Of a stretch of DNA of 64,000 nucleotides, positions 31,775 through 43,739 are shown piece after piece. Under the pieces are notes generated by a model. The model worked only from the letters and a program-made list of their open reading frames with translations, made no database searches and was not told where the DNA came from. Within the stretch, counting starts at the first letter, position 1. The number at the start of each line of letters is the position of its first letter. The position numbers and the translations under genes are program-made. The stretch comes from Arion vulgaris (Eukaryota > Mollusca > Gastropoda > Stylommatophora > Arionidae). The stretch spans positions 39,550,279 through 39,614,278 of the forward strand of contig CM036754.1 of NCBI GenBank assembly GCA_020796225.1. The letters are read 5' to 3'.

Positions 31775-34700
31775 CTGCAACAGAAAGATAGCAAACAAAA
31801 ATTATGTTAGCAAAATTTCTGGTGATAACTTATGATAACAAATAAACATACATATAGATATTATGCTATCAGTGCCAAACTTGGACGTGACATCAACGGA
31901 AGAAAACTAGTCATGATATGGGATGTCTACGCAGAATGTTGGGAGTATCAAGAAGAGACCAGTTTAGAAATGAAGACATCAGGGAAAAAGTGGGTACAAC
32001 ATCAGAGCTGAACTTTATCAAGAAATCATAAATTAAAGGATTTGACCACATAAGCAGATTGCCAACATTCTTGGCCTCAAAGAGAAATGCTATTCCGATA
32101 CAGTGGATACCAAGCAAAAAAAGCCATCCACGCAAAAGTGGACCTAGCGATAACAGAGGCAGTGGAAAAAACACTGTTTATGAAGCGCACACAAAAGCAT
32201 GTTCTATAAATCTCTTCTTATCCTAACGCTGTATGGCAACACAGAATTAGAGAATAGAAGAAAGACATGAAAACTGGTATTCTGAAAGCAAAAACAGATC
32301 AGTCTAAACATAGTAACACATTTAGACAGTCTCAATGGCAAAGTGGTTAAGTCATTTGCTTGTCATTCTGAAGGTTGTGGGTGTGAATCTCAACCAAGTC
32401 CATGTGCAATTTTTTATGAGATCCAAGGGATTGTTGCTGGAGCTAGACTCCATTGAAAAGATTGAGCGAGTTGCCCAGAACAGAGCAGTATGAAGAAATT
32501 ATGTGCAGGCCCTATGTAACGTATAACTGTACGAATATTATATAAATAATGCTTGTACACAATACAGCAATATTGAATATATAAACCACATCATTATTCT
32601 CAATTGAAAACTTTAAACTAAATATATTTGTTGGTTATGGTCTTTCTCATGAAATGTTTCAGTTTCAGTTAGGCATGAAATCTTCATTCTATCTTCACTG
32701 CACTCCGGATATGTCCATAGGTGCTCCGATCTTCTTTGCAATATCTCCAACAGCATCCAGCAACTGAGTGTACCAGTTCGATGTTGATTGATGAGCCTAT
32801 TAATATAGTTGTTGTGCTGTTCTTTTCTGACCACTCCAATCTTCAATTCCAGCTCTTGCAATCTAGCAGTTGACATGGATTGGTTAGAATGAAAATTCTC
32901 TTCGAGGCCACACTCTATGAGGGCGTTCAGAATGTCAGCTCTATCCATTGTCTGACCTCCTGATATAGTGGCAGAGCCAGCCTTTCTGCTCTCTCATTGC
33001 CATCAACACCCATGTGCCTCGGGATGGAGATAAGTGTATTTCTGTGAATTGTTCACCCTTGTATTGAATCACTACAAGCATCTCATTAAATGTATTTTTG
33101 GCTATTCCTATTTTCTTTCATTGCGGTTTCCTTTGCGTCCGAATGGTTACCGGGGCCAAAATTTGGGAGTAAAGAATAGAACCACTGTTACCTGCCATTC
33201 ATGTTGTAAGAGGCGATTAAGGAAGGGTGGGCTGAAATCGGATGCACGTGTCCTAAACATGTAGAAGTATATGGTTTATGGGGCATAACCAATGTGCAAC
33301 GTATACACGTTCTTGGCAAAGATCAAACATATCACAAAGAGTTATTAAAATTGGTCATAAAGAACGAACGCAAAGAAGAAGATTATTATTTCCAATTTGT
33401 CATCATCTGTAATGTCATAAAGAAGAAATAAACTCCCAGTCTAATTTCTTATCCCAACATTAACTCTTAATGTTTCTATATAGCTGACAAATTTAGTCTG
33501 ATATCCTACACCTTTATTGGAGCATAGGAAAACAATGGTATAGCAACCCTTTTTATACCATGCTGTATATAGGGCAATACTTTGAACCCTACACATAACA
33601 TTTGATATACACTTGAACTGAATTCAACCACAACACACTCCCAGCTGTGTGCACATCATCATGAAACTGTTCACCGCCACCTCTTCAGGTGCCAAGCACT
33701 AGATGACATCAGGAAAATCCTCCTTCCTCCAAGGCCAGATAAATGGAACACATTATATGTACCAAAAGAACATCTTACAAACACATGCAGATATCACCAC
33801 ATAGCATTGGGCCAAAGAGCAAGAGCTCAAGTGCCGCTGGATCATTGATGGTTTTGTCTGACTACTGGATTCTCCGAAAGGAGTTAATTCTAATTTTTCA
33901 TGTTTGTTGGCCTACATGCTCTGATATAACCAATAAAATGTTCGCCTTAGGTTTGAAAGGGACGTGCATCGGCTTAAATCCCCTACTTAACAAACAAAAA
34001 CAAAAGAAGATATGGTAATAGTGTTATGCCTGTAATTTCCATTGACCACAGGCACACGATGGGTGATTTGGTCAAAATCACACCGGCCACCTTTACTTCC
34101 CAGTGCTTTTCCTGGTACCCAATTTCAGCTGGGTCAACCTGAGAGCTGTTACTGTCTGAACAAATTTCACATCCGCTGTGGAATTAATCCTGAATCACTA
34201 GCATAAGAAGCGAGTATTGGAGGAGCAAAGAAGGATAACAATGATGATATAACTGCTCTAAGACTCATTAAACAAAACAAAAAACCATACCTGTTAGCAC
34301 CACTTTTCCTGAGACAAATATAAGAAGTACAATCCTTGGCTTCACCATTCGGTAGATAAGACCTGGAAATAGTTCCGGCTCATAACTGAAAACAAAGGAA
34401 ATAGTAGTGAGAACACATGCTGTTATAAAACAATATATTTTCTCTAATCCTGTTTCGCATTACAGCGTCAGGATAAGAAGAGATTTCTAGAACGGGCTTG
34501 TGAGTTCGCTTCATAAATAGTGTTTTTCACTGTATGTATGGTATAATGTAATGTATGGGTATGAGTTTGTATATGTCTTGATAGGTCCTCTGATAGGTCC
34601 TCTTTGTCTACTGCTGTCAATGGTATAATATTATCCCTAAACCAATGCATATTTTTAGACAATATATAAATATGCTCATCCTGCAGGAACTTGTATGCAT

Positions 34701-37700
34701 AATTTGCCTTTGTTTCTAGCTATGTAGCAAATACACATTGTTTCTATTATCAAATCTTCTTCTTCTTCTTTGCAATCGCTATTTTGATGAATATACCGTT
34801 AGACGCATTCTTATGATGAAGTCGACTGTTGTCTGGAGCTCATCTCTGGTGCCATGTAGTTTTGAATGTAGTATTCAGTTGTATATTATTATCAAATGAA
34901 TAGCTATTTTACATTCTCAAAAAAAAACTCAATATAAAGCTTCACAGCAATACAAAGTTCACAATATAAGCCACTCAGCAATATAATCTACACAATATAA
35001 AACTACTGAACAAAAACAACAATCAACAGCCAAGTGTACCTGGAGAACTGTCCATGTGTGAGAACTAGTCCTTCTAGTCGTATAGGAAACCGGACATCGC
35101 AACTTCCAACCATATTCTGAATCTTGAAATCCAAGAATTTTGCCTGTAATAATAGGTCACATAGGTCATATTTTATTAGAATTCATGGGATCTCTGGGGT
35201 GTAGAGGTTAAATGCTCACTTCTCATTCCAAAGAAACCAGGTTTGCTCCCTCGTGAAGCAATAGGAATATTTCTCCAGATATCCTTGATATCAGTGTAGA
35301 ATAGATCACGTTTCTAGTCCTATCGGAGACAAATGATAAAACGTAGGTCCCTTGGCCGTTCAAAATTGAGAATAGCAGGATGAAAAGTCGCTGCCACTAT
35401 CAAATTCATTAGAAAGATTCAAATAATAAAATTCTACAGAATATGTTCATCTTCTAAAATTACATCGGAGACCCTCACCGCTGCTATGGAGTGCGCGCAC
35501 TGTCAGTGTAATCTTCCTGTGTAAACAAACAGATAGGAGCACACATGGTTATTCACCAAAGTGCAACGATGATAGTCCTATCAATCAATCAATCTTATTA
35601 GAATGCTAAGTGCTAATTTTGTTATCAGTCAACAAAACCATGAGCAGACCTATAGGTGCTCAGTTTTCTACAGCATATATCAAAGAATATGCATGAGGAC
35701 ACTGTCCTGAGCATCCTGATGCTGAGAGGCAAAACAGGATCAGAGACAAGCAGACTGCATAAGGACTTATTTTTTTGTCCTACACTAAATAGATGCACAA
35801 CTACTCTATTTCATATGGGAGTGTTAGATGCACACTTTATTCAACAAATCTCAAAATATTCCTCAAATCATGACTGCAAGTTTCACTCTCAAAACTATCT
35901 CAAAATATAGGACACTACGTTCAAAGATCACCGTTACGTAAGACATGTCCATCAACTGTTCAATCTTTAGACATACTACCTGTGTAACTCATGATTTGCT
36001 TCGCCATTAAGTTTCTATTGTGTGGTGCTGTTGACATTTTACACATAAGAATTTCATTTCAAACCAGTTCAGCTAAAATATCTGGCGCAGCTGTGTATGA
36101 TGACAAGTTATGAATATCTTGATCCAATGACTATAATGCTTTAGACATGAACAGAGAAGAGAACAAATAAATCTATATAGTTAGTGTGTGTGGCCAGTTA
36201 GTTCTGCTCAGAACAAGCTATTTGATGAAGCTGAGTCCCAGACCACTTGGTCACATTAAAAAAACTAGGCCCATGAAATGAAAATCGTGGCATATCCTAA
36301 AGGATGTATCCATCAACCACAGTTAACTATTCGTTGATTTTCTAGGCACCACTTATACGTTCAGTAGTTTGCCATTGCTTTCTGAATGGTGAGGTCTATT
36401 TTTACCTTTATGTAAAAATCCCACGGAAATGAATTTGCTTCCAAACTTGCCCACCGTGGGGTTTGAACCAGGTACGCCTGGGTTCGTGATCGAGCTCACT
36501 ACCGCTTGAACTACAGACGCTCCATACAACCTAATATAACTAGAATATCTGCAGTTTAACTGGCATACCTCACTGCACAAGGACTAAATACCAATTGAGT
36601 CAAAACAAAATGTGACTAATATAATAGTACTTACAGGAAATCCTAGTTTTTGAACAATTCGTGCATACTTTCTTGCAGCCAGTTTTGCCAGTTCCTCACT
36701 GTAACAGAATTATTGCCAGTTAGCCATTTAATGCCAAATTGAAGAAATAAAATAGATGTCCACAGGGTGCGTTATGCGTCCATCAGAATTGAGGTAGACT
36801 AGTCTCATAGTTTGCTGATGGCCCACAGAACACACAAGCCAACCCCACCTACTAGTGGTGTAGACCAGGAAACTTTGACATCAAGTTCACAGGGTCTCTG
36901 ACCCGACCAGAGGGTTTACTCCCCTTAGGTCCGTATTTTTGGTCTCAGTTTAAGAGACAAACCTGAATAAAAAGCATGCATTATCCATGGGTCTAAATGA
37001 CATAGCTTCTTCTTCTTCAAACGCTCCATATCGACCATTTGTTAACCACTCTGTGATTTGTATGTGATCTGAGTCTTAGATCGACTGTATCTTGTGCCAG
37101 TTATGTGCCTACAAGTAGGCCAGCACATCCAATATCTTAAACACTTTTTATTTACTAGAGTAGCTAACCCAGGCCCCTACCTCAGTCATCTCTTATGACA
37201 TGCCTTGTAGGTCGCAGAGTAACTATTCTTTGCTCCTCTTCCGGCCCCCATGGCAACACATGGGCTACTGACATAGAAACCTCACATTCTACGACAGCCT
37301 TTCCAGTACTGGCTCTATGGCGCCAGTGTGACACATCCGTGGCGCCCTATTTTATCTCTCCAGTTTTAACGTTAATCAGAATTTCAAGAAAAAATGTATT
37401 TCTGAATAACAGTGAATAACATTTTTTTTACAAACACAACAGAATGAATTATTTAGTCAGGATTAAGTTTCTGTTGGTTATTTTTATTTAAGTTACTATT
37501 AATTGATTGACTCCCATCAGCCGCAGCGAGAGCCACTGTGTATTTGTTCCAGATTTATTTTAAAAAAAAAATAATTTACCTACAAAATGGTATATTACAC
37601 ATAAACCTAAGTTAATAATTAAGAAAACTGCAGCTGAATATGTACATACACCTGCAATGGGAAAATAGGACATAAATTTAATTCAGCGACAATCCATTCT

Positions 37701-40700
37701 TCAATTCACTAAATATTACTTTATTACTATTGCAAGTGCCATATAGCGTCTGCGCCTTCATAGGTATTAATCAGATGCGCACTAATATATAAATATGTTG
37801 AACAGCACTGCTATAAGACGTAAACCCCATTAAGATTACAGAGAGTGGTTTAACCAGTTGGTGATGTAGATCATAACTATGTCTTTTGGTCAAAATGTTA
37901 CAGAGTGTTGTATTTTTTTAAACCATCATACTTCATGTCTTTTTTATTTTGGATTTGGTACATGATTTTATTGCAGTTTTCCCTTCTATATACTAGGGAA
38001 TCAACTTTGCTGGGGTTTGACAATGTTCCTTGGTGTGTAAATCTAACTCGATGCCATTATGCTGAGCCAACTTAGCTGGGAATTTGACAATGTACCATGG
38101 TGTGTAAATCTAACTCGATGCCATTATGCTGAGCCAACTTTGTGGCAACGGATCTCTTCTTTTCTTTAATCATATTTTGCATCACAGTGTCAGGATAAGA
38201 AGAGACTTCTAGAACAAGTTTTTGTGTGTGCTTCATAACTAGTTTTTTCACTGCCTATGTTATTTCTAAGGTCCACCTTTTGCATGGACAGCTTTTTGCT
38301 TTGTATCCACTGTATTGAAGTAACATTGCTTTTTGAGGCGCACTGTCTGTTGGTAATCTGCTTATGTGACAGAACCATTTAATTTGTTGTTTCTTGATGA
38401 AGTTTATCACCGATGTTCTACCCACATTTTTTCCCAATGTCTTCATTTCTAAACTGATCTCTTCTTGATACTCCCAGGCACCTGATCAACTGACAAAATG
38501 TGTACTTCATTCTCTGGAAAGATTTTTCCGTAACAATTTCCTTAATTATTGAAATGAAAATCATGGCATATTCTTTATATGACGTTGCCATCAACCACAG
38601 TAAACGAGTTGTTTATTTTCTAGGCAACATTTATACATTCAGTAGTTTGTCATTGCTTTCTAAACAGTGACGTCTAATTTTACTTTATGTAAAAATTCAC
38701 TATATCAATTTTTGCTTCCAAACTGTCCACTGCGGAGTTTGAACCAGGTACACTTATGTTGTGATCAAGCTCACTACCTCTCAGCCACAAACATCTTAAT
38801 TATTACATGTCTACACAACAACAAATCTGAATACTAAGAGAATGCATATTCCCAGTGGCAACATATAGGTGTGAAGCATGGACATTTAACAAGGCAGTGG
38901 AAAACACATGTGCTTTTGAATATCAATGTTATAGAAGAGTCCTCCGTATAATCATGGGCAGAGAAGAAAACAAATAGGTCTATCCAGAAAGAACTCAAAA
39001 TCAGCGAAAACGGGTAGATGCTAAAATTAAGAATGAGAAAATTACACATAAAGAGACATGAAGGGCTGGAGTAGATCATCATGGAAGAAGACATGCTGGC
39101 AAAGAGAAACCACTGGAGAAGATGGATTCAGGATGTAACTGATGGTTTCAGCATGACCTCTGCAGAGGCAGAACATCTGGCCTATGAGAGAGAGAAATTC
39201 CAAAGGACTGTTAAGGTTGCAAATTTCTGCTCAGGACAAGCTATTTCATGATAATGAAATTGAAAATTCTGTATCCAGACTGACCTTTTAGCACCAGTAC
39301 ACACCATCTTGCCTGAGCTGAATATAAGAGCTGTGGTTCGTGGATCTCGTATCCTCATAATCACTGCAGCAAAACGTTTAGGATTGTACTCTGCATTTCT
39401 GGCACGCAAGGCTATTGTTTTCAAATCAAGCTTGCAGTTTAGATTCACTGTACATACTATGTTTCTGAGGACATTCAAAGAGAACTGAGATTACTAGTAC
39501 ATTCTAACAATTTGGTTGATTTGAAGGATAGAAGTATGTTTTTTTTAGTTTAGTCTTCGAATCATCATCACTGCATGTCAAACCAATTAGTCCATAAGTG
39601 CACAAATTCTCCCACAGTATATCTCTCAGTGTGTGGCGACTAACGACCCTGTTGTCTGGTTAGTGTTGTAGATTCACCACTATTACTGGAATCATATATA
39701 CACCTCTCTCCCTTAGGGAATTTATAACATCAGCCTGGTCCATTGCTCGCCCACTTTCCACATCAGAAATATTGCCAATATATAAAAGTGGGGAGTAACT
39801 GTGCATTCCCAATATATAAGCAACAAAAAAAGACTTGCGTACTTGCATTGCCTCTAGCTTCGACAGAGAATGTTATTGGCAAGAACAAACCGCTTGATAT
39901 TAATAGTTATAGTAAATATCTGTGACAAAGCGGACCACATTACTGCATATTATTGTAACTTTGAATGCCGTTGCAAAAAATTAACGTCTTGTTCAAAATT
40001 GCTCAGTTTAATTCTTTTATATTTTACAAACTTTCACTTCTCTGTGAAAAAAACTGGGCAAAATCCTTGCTTGTTCAGCAACTATTAGAAAACACTGCCA
40101 GAACAGAATGGAAATCACTATCTCTTATCCACTGAGATGTAATATGAACTCAGAAAGTGCCATGCAATTAGTTCAGAAAGTGCCATGCATGTAGTTGAGT
40201 ACAGAACAAAAACAAGAAATTGTCTGGTTTGAAAATTGATTCCATCAAATGTTATCTGTTCGGGTATACTGACGCCAATGTCCTCACCTGAAGACTTGCT
40301 TTTCTGGTTATCATAAAGTAAAATTGCAATCTTAGGTTAAAATAGTGTCATAAGGAAGTGTATATAGGGTTTACTTTTGTCAAATAATAAATATGTTTCA
40401 TGAATGCAATTTATAAGAATTTATATGTTTTGGAGTGATAGTGTATAAAACGGATTTGAGAGCAATAGCGAAGATAACATTTTAAATTCTAAGGAGTAAC
40501 TACAATGCTGAATAAGTAAATGTGTGGATCAATTCTATACAAAATACATGGATTATATGTAAGTAAGTTGGTGGTAAGTTGAACTTTGCATGCATTTTTA
40601 TTGGATTTTGTCAATAACATGAAATACAACAATAATTTACTAAGCAAATAATTTACATGTATAACTATTTATTATCAGATTGTTCAAAGTTTAATTCTGC

Positions 40701-42764
40701 ATATTTTGATACCAACAGTATAAATCTAGCTTACATAGAACTAAAGTTATAGGAATATTTCCAAGAACACCATATTGAAAAATTTTGCTAGAAATGTGTT
40801 CTGGCAGAGCGTGACCACAGTCCAAAATTTTGCTGGATATAAAGAGTTAAACTACTCTGCCACTCACACTGGATGAATGACAATACAAATAATACAAGAA
40901 ATGACTAGAATTAATAATAAGAAATGACTAGAAAACATTGACATACTGTAACTGTGGTCTGATTCCAGATCCTTCTGAGGCTGGTGTAGCAGGTGAAAAT
41001 GGTGTCATTGGACCCCCAGGGTTCGGTGTTCCTGGGTACAGGCTAGCAGTAGATGGAGGAAGAACTGGATTGAACCCCATTCCAGGTGACAGCATCGGGC
41101 TCTGTGTGATTATTTAAAAGACTGGTCATAACAAAGCCTTCTAGAACAAGATCATTCAAAAATGATACAAATATCATTTTTCTTTCTTTTCTCTCTGTAG
41201 TATAACCCCTTATCGTTAGCGAGTTCGATCACAACTCAAGCGTAGCTGGTTCAAACTCAGTGGTGGGCAAGTTTGGAAACAAATTAGTTCCCTTAGATTT
41301 TTACGAACAATAAAAATAGACCTCACTGTTCAGAAAGCAATGGCAAACTACTGAACATATAGGTTGTACCTAGAAAATCCATGACTTGTTTACTGTTGCT
41401 GATGGCTAAGTTCTGTAAAGGATATGCCACGATAACCACTTACAAATCACTTTTTTTTAAACAGTTTTTTTTCATGCTATGAGCTAAGTGTATTGAACCT
41501 TTCGAAACAAAAAATTGTCTTACAGCGCTTTGTTCTCATTTCTGAAAGTACGCTGGGTAATTCTATACAGCAGAGAAATTCAGGCTATTTGCATGAGGCT
41601 CTCGACATGCATGTACAAGTCACAAGTTTTATTTTGTACCAAACAGAAAAGACTTGTGATGTTACCGAGAGGCCAAACACAGGATGTTTCCATAAGGAAA
41701 CCCTTTAACATGTCTTCGAAAATGAAGCTTACAGAGCAAGCTATGGGGAAACTCACAAGGAACTCCATGCAGCTTCATAGAGGCAACCTATTCCAAAGAA
41801 CAAATATGTCTATCTACTAATTAGCTAAAACACAACTTGCCATACCCTGAATCTTGCGAACCCAACGTGCACTATGCTGTTGCCAGGCATACCTATTTGT
41901 TTGCTTGATCTTATCAACCAAATGAACCACTCTTTATGATGTGTGCAATTTTCATAGCTGAGTATCCACATGTACTATGACTGGTATAGTCTATTTTTGG
42001 TTGGGGAATTTATGGATACATAAAAGTCTTCCTGTCCACGTTTTTACAAGTCTTAAAGATGTCTGCAAGACATCAAAGGTATGGAATTTGGTCTCTACAT
42101 ATATGACCTTTTCCGTCTTTACAGATGGTCAATTGGCAAGTGTTTTACCATGGCAACTTCTGAGTTTGCACTTGTCCCTCTTGTATTTCAGCTCATCCCC
42201 CCCAATCTCTTGTGGCTGTTGCTTTCCATGTTGTGTCTGAGCAAAAAGCAAGGATGAAGTGAAGGGGCAGCTGATACTGGGAATGTGCCTTGTCCATTTT
42301 GCACAAACTCCCTTTCTATCCTACTGTTTCATCCAAGGGAAAGTCTATACATTTAGAATCTAGCGCAGAGTTTGCCAGAAGATGGAATGGTATACACACA
42401 TCAACTGCCTTAGTCTATCCAGATTTGTGGTCAAGGTTTACTCCTCTTGTCTTCTGCATAACCGTGCTGACTCACAAGCCAGTGAGGATTTTCTATCAGG
42501 ATTTACTCCCTAGTCTTTAGCTCTCCCAAGCCCCCTTTCACAAGGCAGTGGGTTTAACAGTTGTAGATGGTACCGTCTACTGTCATACAGTATCAGATGA
42601 AACATCTGATATAACCTCTCTACATCTATCATATGATATATGTGTAAAATTCCTCTACTAGCACAGATAATTCTGTTTCTTAAGACAATACATATACAAC
42701 AAACCTGTAGTTGGGGCTGAGGAGTTAATGCACTTCCAAAGGAAGGATACTGGTTCTTGTCCAT
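31698..42764 (-). CDS. TBP: TATA-box-binding protein (seven coding exons)
   Basis: TBP is the DNA-bending subunit that nucleates TFIID, SL1 and TFIIIB complexes at promoters of all three nuclear RNA polymerases. Coding segments, 5' to 3' on the minus strand: 42,764-42,705; 41,101-40,947; 39,464-39,285; 36,698-36,635; 35,143-35,040; 34,385-34,291; 31,774-31,698. They splice in phase at GT-AG borders into 244 residues. The N-terminal domain is short (72 residues), Pro/Gly/Ser rich and lacks a polyglutamine run. The saddle core (about residues 73-244) has both repeats, for example [20 protein letters not shown] and [16 protein letters not shown]. All four DNA-kinking phenylalanines are present (about 103, 120, 194, 211). 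The start ATG sits in a strong context (AAAATGG). The C-terminus ends FRKH rather than the common FRKTT. No disabling change was seen. Confidence 0.97.
31905..32240 (+). pseudogene. LINE c tail in TBP intron 7
   Basis: Degraded frames read [22 protein letters not shown] and DHISRLPT, then [14 protein letters not shown]. It is antisense to TBP. A longer version of the end lies at 38,165-38,490. Confidence 0.7.
32330..32455 (+). repeat. SINE-6, partial
   Basis: The head has AATGGCAAAGTGGTTAAGTC (tRNA-like A box) and GGTTGTGGGTGTGAATCTC (weak B box), then GGGATTGTTGCTGGAGCT as in the 61.7-kb copy. Confidence 0.65.
32455..32545 (+). pseudogene. LINE b terminal fragment
   Basis: GATTGAGCGAGTTGCCCAGA and CAGGCCCTATGTAACGTATA match the end of the LINE b tail at 62,475-62,705. 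Confidence 0.7.
32600..33030 (-). pseudogene. LINE e RNase-H-region tail
   Basis: The minus frame reads [19 protein letters not shown], then [20 protein letters not shown] and [17 protein letters not shown], ending [15 protein letters not shown]. This layout is the C-terminal end of I/Jockey-like LINEs after RNase H. It is the longest LINE e copy here and lies in sense with TBP in intron 7. Confidence 0.75.
33128..33385 (+). repeat. Repeat family A, diverged subfamily, plus sense
   Basis: Carries GTTACCGGGGCCAAAATTTG, CGTATACACGTTCTTGGCAA and a GAAGAAGA end. It pairs with the minus-sense copy at 7383-7640. Confidence 0.75.
33400..33795. other. TBP intron 7, nothing further recognised
   Basis: AT-rich intronic sequence; no exon or element could be supported. 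Confidence 0.4.
33800..33995 (+). repeat. SINE-1, middle and 3' part
   Basis: Contains AGCTCAAGTGCCGCTGGATC, GATTCTCCGAAAGGAGTTAA and GGCTTAAATCCCCTA. It links the head-type fragments (9.1 and 28.2 kb) to the tail-type fragment (8.9 kb). Confidence 0.75.
34025..34222 (-). repeat. SINE-2, minus sense
   Basis: Starts TTTCCATTGACCACAGGCAC on the plus strand and passes CACCTTTACTTCCCAGTGCT to the tRNA-like head near 34,220. Confidence 0.75.
34291..34385 (-). CDS. TBP: TBP exon 7
   Basis: Acceptor TTTTCAG, donor GTATGG. Encodes [20 protein letters not shown] and [11 protein letters not shown] with the second pair of intercalating phenylalanines. Confidence 0.97.
34450..34530 (-). pseudogene. LINE c terminal fragment
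   Basis: The minus strand carries [15 protein letters not shown], the same terminus as [14 protein letters not shown] at 32.2 kb and [14 protein letters not shown] at 38.2 kb. Confidence 0.6.
35040..35143 (-). CDS. TBP: TBP exon 6
   Basis: Acceptor TTATTACAG, donor GTACAC. Encodes [20 protein letters not shown] and [12 protein letters not shown] at the start of the second core repeat. Confidence 0.97.
35196..35598 (+). repeat. SINE-4, nearly full length
   Basis: The head is GGGGTGTAGAGGTTAAATGC with GGTTTGCTCCCTCGTGAAG. The end is ATTCACCAAAGTGCAACGAT then (TCAA)n. It sits in TBP intron 5. Confidence 0.85.
35600..36125. other. TBP intron 5, nothing further recognised
   Basis: No repeat family or exon could be supported. 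Confidence 0.4.
36130..36240 (+). pseudogene. LINE d fragment
   Basis: GAACAGAGAAGAGAACAAAT and CAGAACAAGCTATTTGATGA are two separated blocks of LINE d (27.6 and 27.9 kb) joined here by an internal deletion. Confidence 0.6.
36275..36525 (-). repeat. tRNA-derived SINE-5, near full length
   Basis: The minus strand starts GGAGCGTCTGTAGTTCAAGC and has the B box CTGGTTCAAACCCCACGG. It continues with GGGCAAGTTTGGAAGCAAAT and AGCAATGGCAAACTACTGAA to GGATATGCCACGATTTTCAT. Other copies: 38,555-38,795, 41,210-41,440, 46,455-46,640, 63,775-63,920. Confidence 0.85.
36635..36698 (-). CDS. TBP: TBP exon 5
   Basis: A 64-nt exon, acceptor CTGTTACAG, donor GTAAGT. Encodes [20 protein letters not shown] plus P, the linking helix of the saddle. 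Confidence 0.97.
37008..37265 (-). repeat. Repeat family A, minus sense
   Basis: CTTCTTCTTCAAACGCTCCA begins the tail side, followed by GTTAACCACTCTGTGATTTG and the GCCTTGTAGGTCGCAGAGTA block. Confidence 0.8.
37270..38005. other. TBP intron 4, nothing recognised
   Basis: AT-rich sequence with an A-run near 37,562. No exon, SINE or LINE motif was supported. Confidence 0.4.
38010..38145. repeat. ~68-bp direct duplication
   Basis: TGTGTAAATCTAACTCGATG and CCATTATGCTGAGCCAACTT occur twice in tandem. Confidence 0.85.
38165..38490 (-). pseudogene. LINE c tail
   Basis: The minus frame reads [20 protein letters not shown], then [19 protein letters not shown] and [15 protein letters not shown]. In sense with TBP, intron 4. 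Confidence 0.75.
38555..38795 (-). repeat. SINE-5, minus sense
   Basis: Contains CAGTAGTTTGTCATTGCTTT and GCGGAGTTTGAACCAGGTAC, complementary to the SINE-5 body and B box. Confidence 0.8.
38815..39255 (+). pseudogene. LINE d tail beside TBP exon 4
   Basis: Carries AAGAGAATGCATATTCCCAG, AGATGGATTCAGGATGTAAC and CTGCTCAGGACAAGCTATTT, collinear with 27,445-27,960. Its 3' end lies about 30 bp from the exon 4 donor, antisense to the gene. Confidence 0.75.
39285..39464 (-). CDS. TBP: TBP exon 4
   Basis: Acceptor GTCCTCAG, donor GTCAGT. Encodes the first core repeat, [16 protein letters not shown] to [16 protein letters not shown] d remnant ends about 30 bp beyond the donor. Confidence 0.97.
39500..39790 (-). 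pseudogene. LINE e tail
   Basis: The minus frame reads [20 protein letters not shown] and, after a break, SRHTLRDIL. It matches the MDRADI block and the LLEIL block of 32,600-33,030. Confidence 0.65.
39800..40940. other. TBP intron 3, nothing recognised
   Basis: About 1.1 kb of AT-rich sequence with no supported repeat family. Confidence 0.4.
40947..41101 (-). CDS. TBP: TBP exon 3
   Basis: Acceptor CACACAG, donor GTATGT. Encodes the Pro/Gly/Ser-rich N-terminal domain ([18 protein letters not shown], then [18 protein letters not shown]) and ends two bases into the Gln codon before the core. Confidence 0.95.
41210..41440 (+). repeat. SINE-5, plus sense
   Basis: Contains GCTGGTTCAAACTCAGTGGT, CAATGGCAAACTACTGAACA and AAAGGATATGCCACGATAAC. 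The tRNA-like start is degraded. Confidence 0.8.
41445..42700. other. TBP intron 2, little recognised
   Basis: Open but unrecognised frames at 41.5-41.8 kb have no homology signal. GGTCAATTGGCAAGTGTTTTAC-type sequence at about 42,127 also occurs in the LINE tail near 26,517. Confidence 0.4.
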
Positions 42765-42776
42765 TTTGGAACAAGC
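42705..42776 (-). CDS. TBP: TBP exon 2 (first coding exon)
   Basis: Acceptor GCTGTAG precedes 12 nt of 5' UTR, then ATG at 42,764. It encodes [20 protein letters not shown] and ends in phase 0 at donor GTTTGT. Confidence 0.93.
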
Positions 42777-42989
42777 CTACAGCACAGTTTAATTAAAATT
42801 AGTCACAAGACTTCTGTCCTGGCCAAGTCCTCAGATCATAAATATAGACCTCTCTTCAAGCATTTGTGAATTCTCATTGCTGCTGGCAAAAAATATATAT
42901 CTTATTATTATTTAGTGCAGTATCTTCTAACTGCCTTAAAAAAAATATGAACAACATAAAACAGTATAGAATGAATCTAAAGGCGAAGG

Positions 42990-43110
42990 ATTTACTTCAT
43001 TGTACACCGGGTTTTTCCACATGACTTCACACTTCTCTACAGAAATGGCAAAGGGGTGTTGCACAAATCCCAAACTCCGCAGTTTCAACTTTAATCATAT
43101 GAATCTCCGG
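42990..43110 (-). repeat. SINE-6, decayed 3' part
   Basis: AAGGATTTACTTCATTGTAC and CAGAAATGGCAAAGGGGTGT resemble 61,640-61,710 in the same orientation. Confidence 0.5.
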
Positions 43111-43204
43111 ATAAATTTGCACAAGTGTCTCGTTCTGATTCAAACCAACAACCTTCAGAACACTAGGCAAACGTTTTAACAATTTCGATATAGAGACCTC
43201 CAGT

Positions 43205-43610
43205 ATAGAATGGAACTGATAGGAAAACAAATATCAGAATATTGAAAGCATGCATATTCCCAGTAGCAACGTACAGGTGTGAAACAAGAACATTTAACAC
43301 GGCAATGGAAAAGTATGTATCTGTTTTTGAATATAATTGCTACAGAAGTCCTCTGTATAGCATGGATAGAGGCAACAAATAAATCTATCTAGAAGGAAGT
43401 CAAATCAAAGAAAACTGACTGATGCAACAAATAAGAAAATTAAGGTATTTTGGACATATAAAAAAACAAAGCGTTAGAGAGGACCATTATGGAAGAAGGC
43501 ATCCCAGCAAAGAAGAGAAGATGAATTATATAACTGTATATTTAAGCCTATAAGAGAGAGAAAGGACAAGCTATTGGATAATAATGTTTTTATAGCAGAA
43601 TAGTCAAAGG
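43205..43610 (+). pseudogene. LINE d tail
   Basis: Contains TATAGAATGGAACTGATAGG, GCATGCATATTCCCAGTAGC and AGGACCATTATGGAAGAAGG, collinear with 27,445-27,960, with internal deletions. In TBP intron 1. Confidence 0.7.
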
Positions 43611-43739
43611 AAGCCAGTGGCGCATTTAGTATGACAACAAGTAGCATGACAATGGAAGTACTGGCGGTGACTGGCACTACTCTGGCTAGAGTCACATAAC
43701 TGCACTCATGTGTGCATTTTGAGTGACTCACTGAGTATG

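Noticed and set aside
41493..41820. Overlapping open frames in TBP intron 2
   Set aside because: No recognisable domain, frames compete on both strands, and no supporting splice signals were found.
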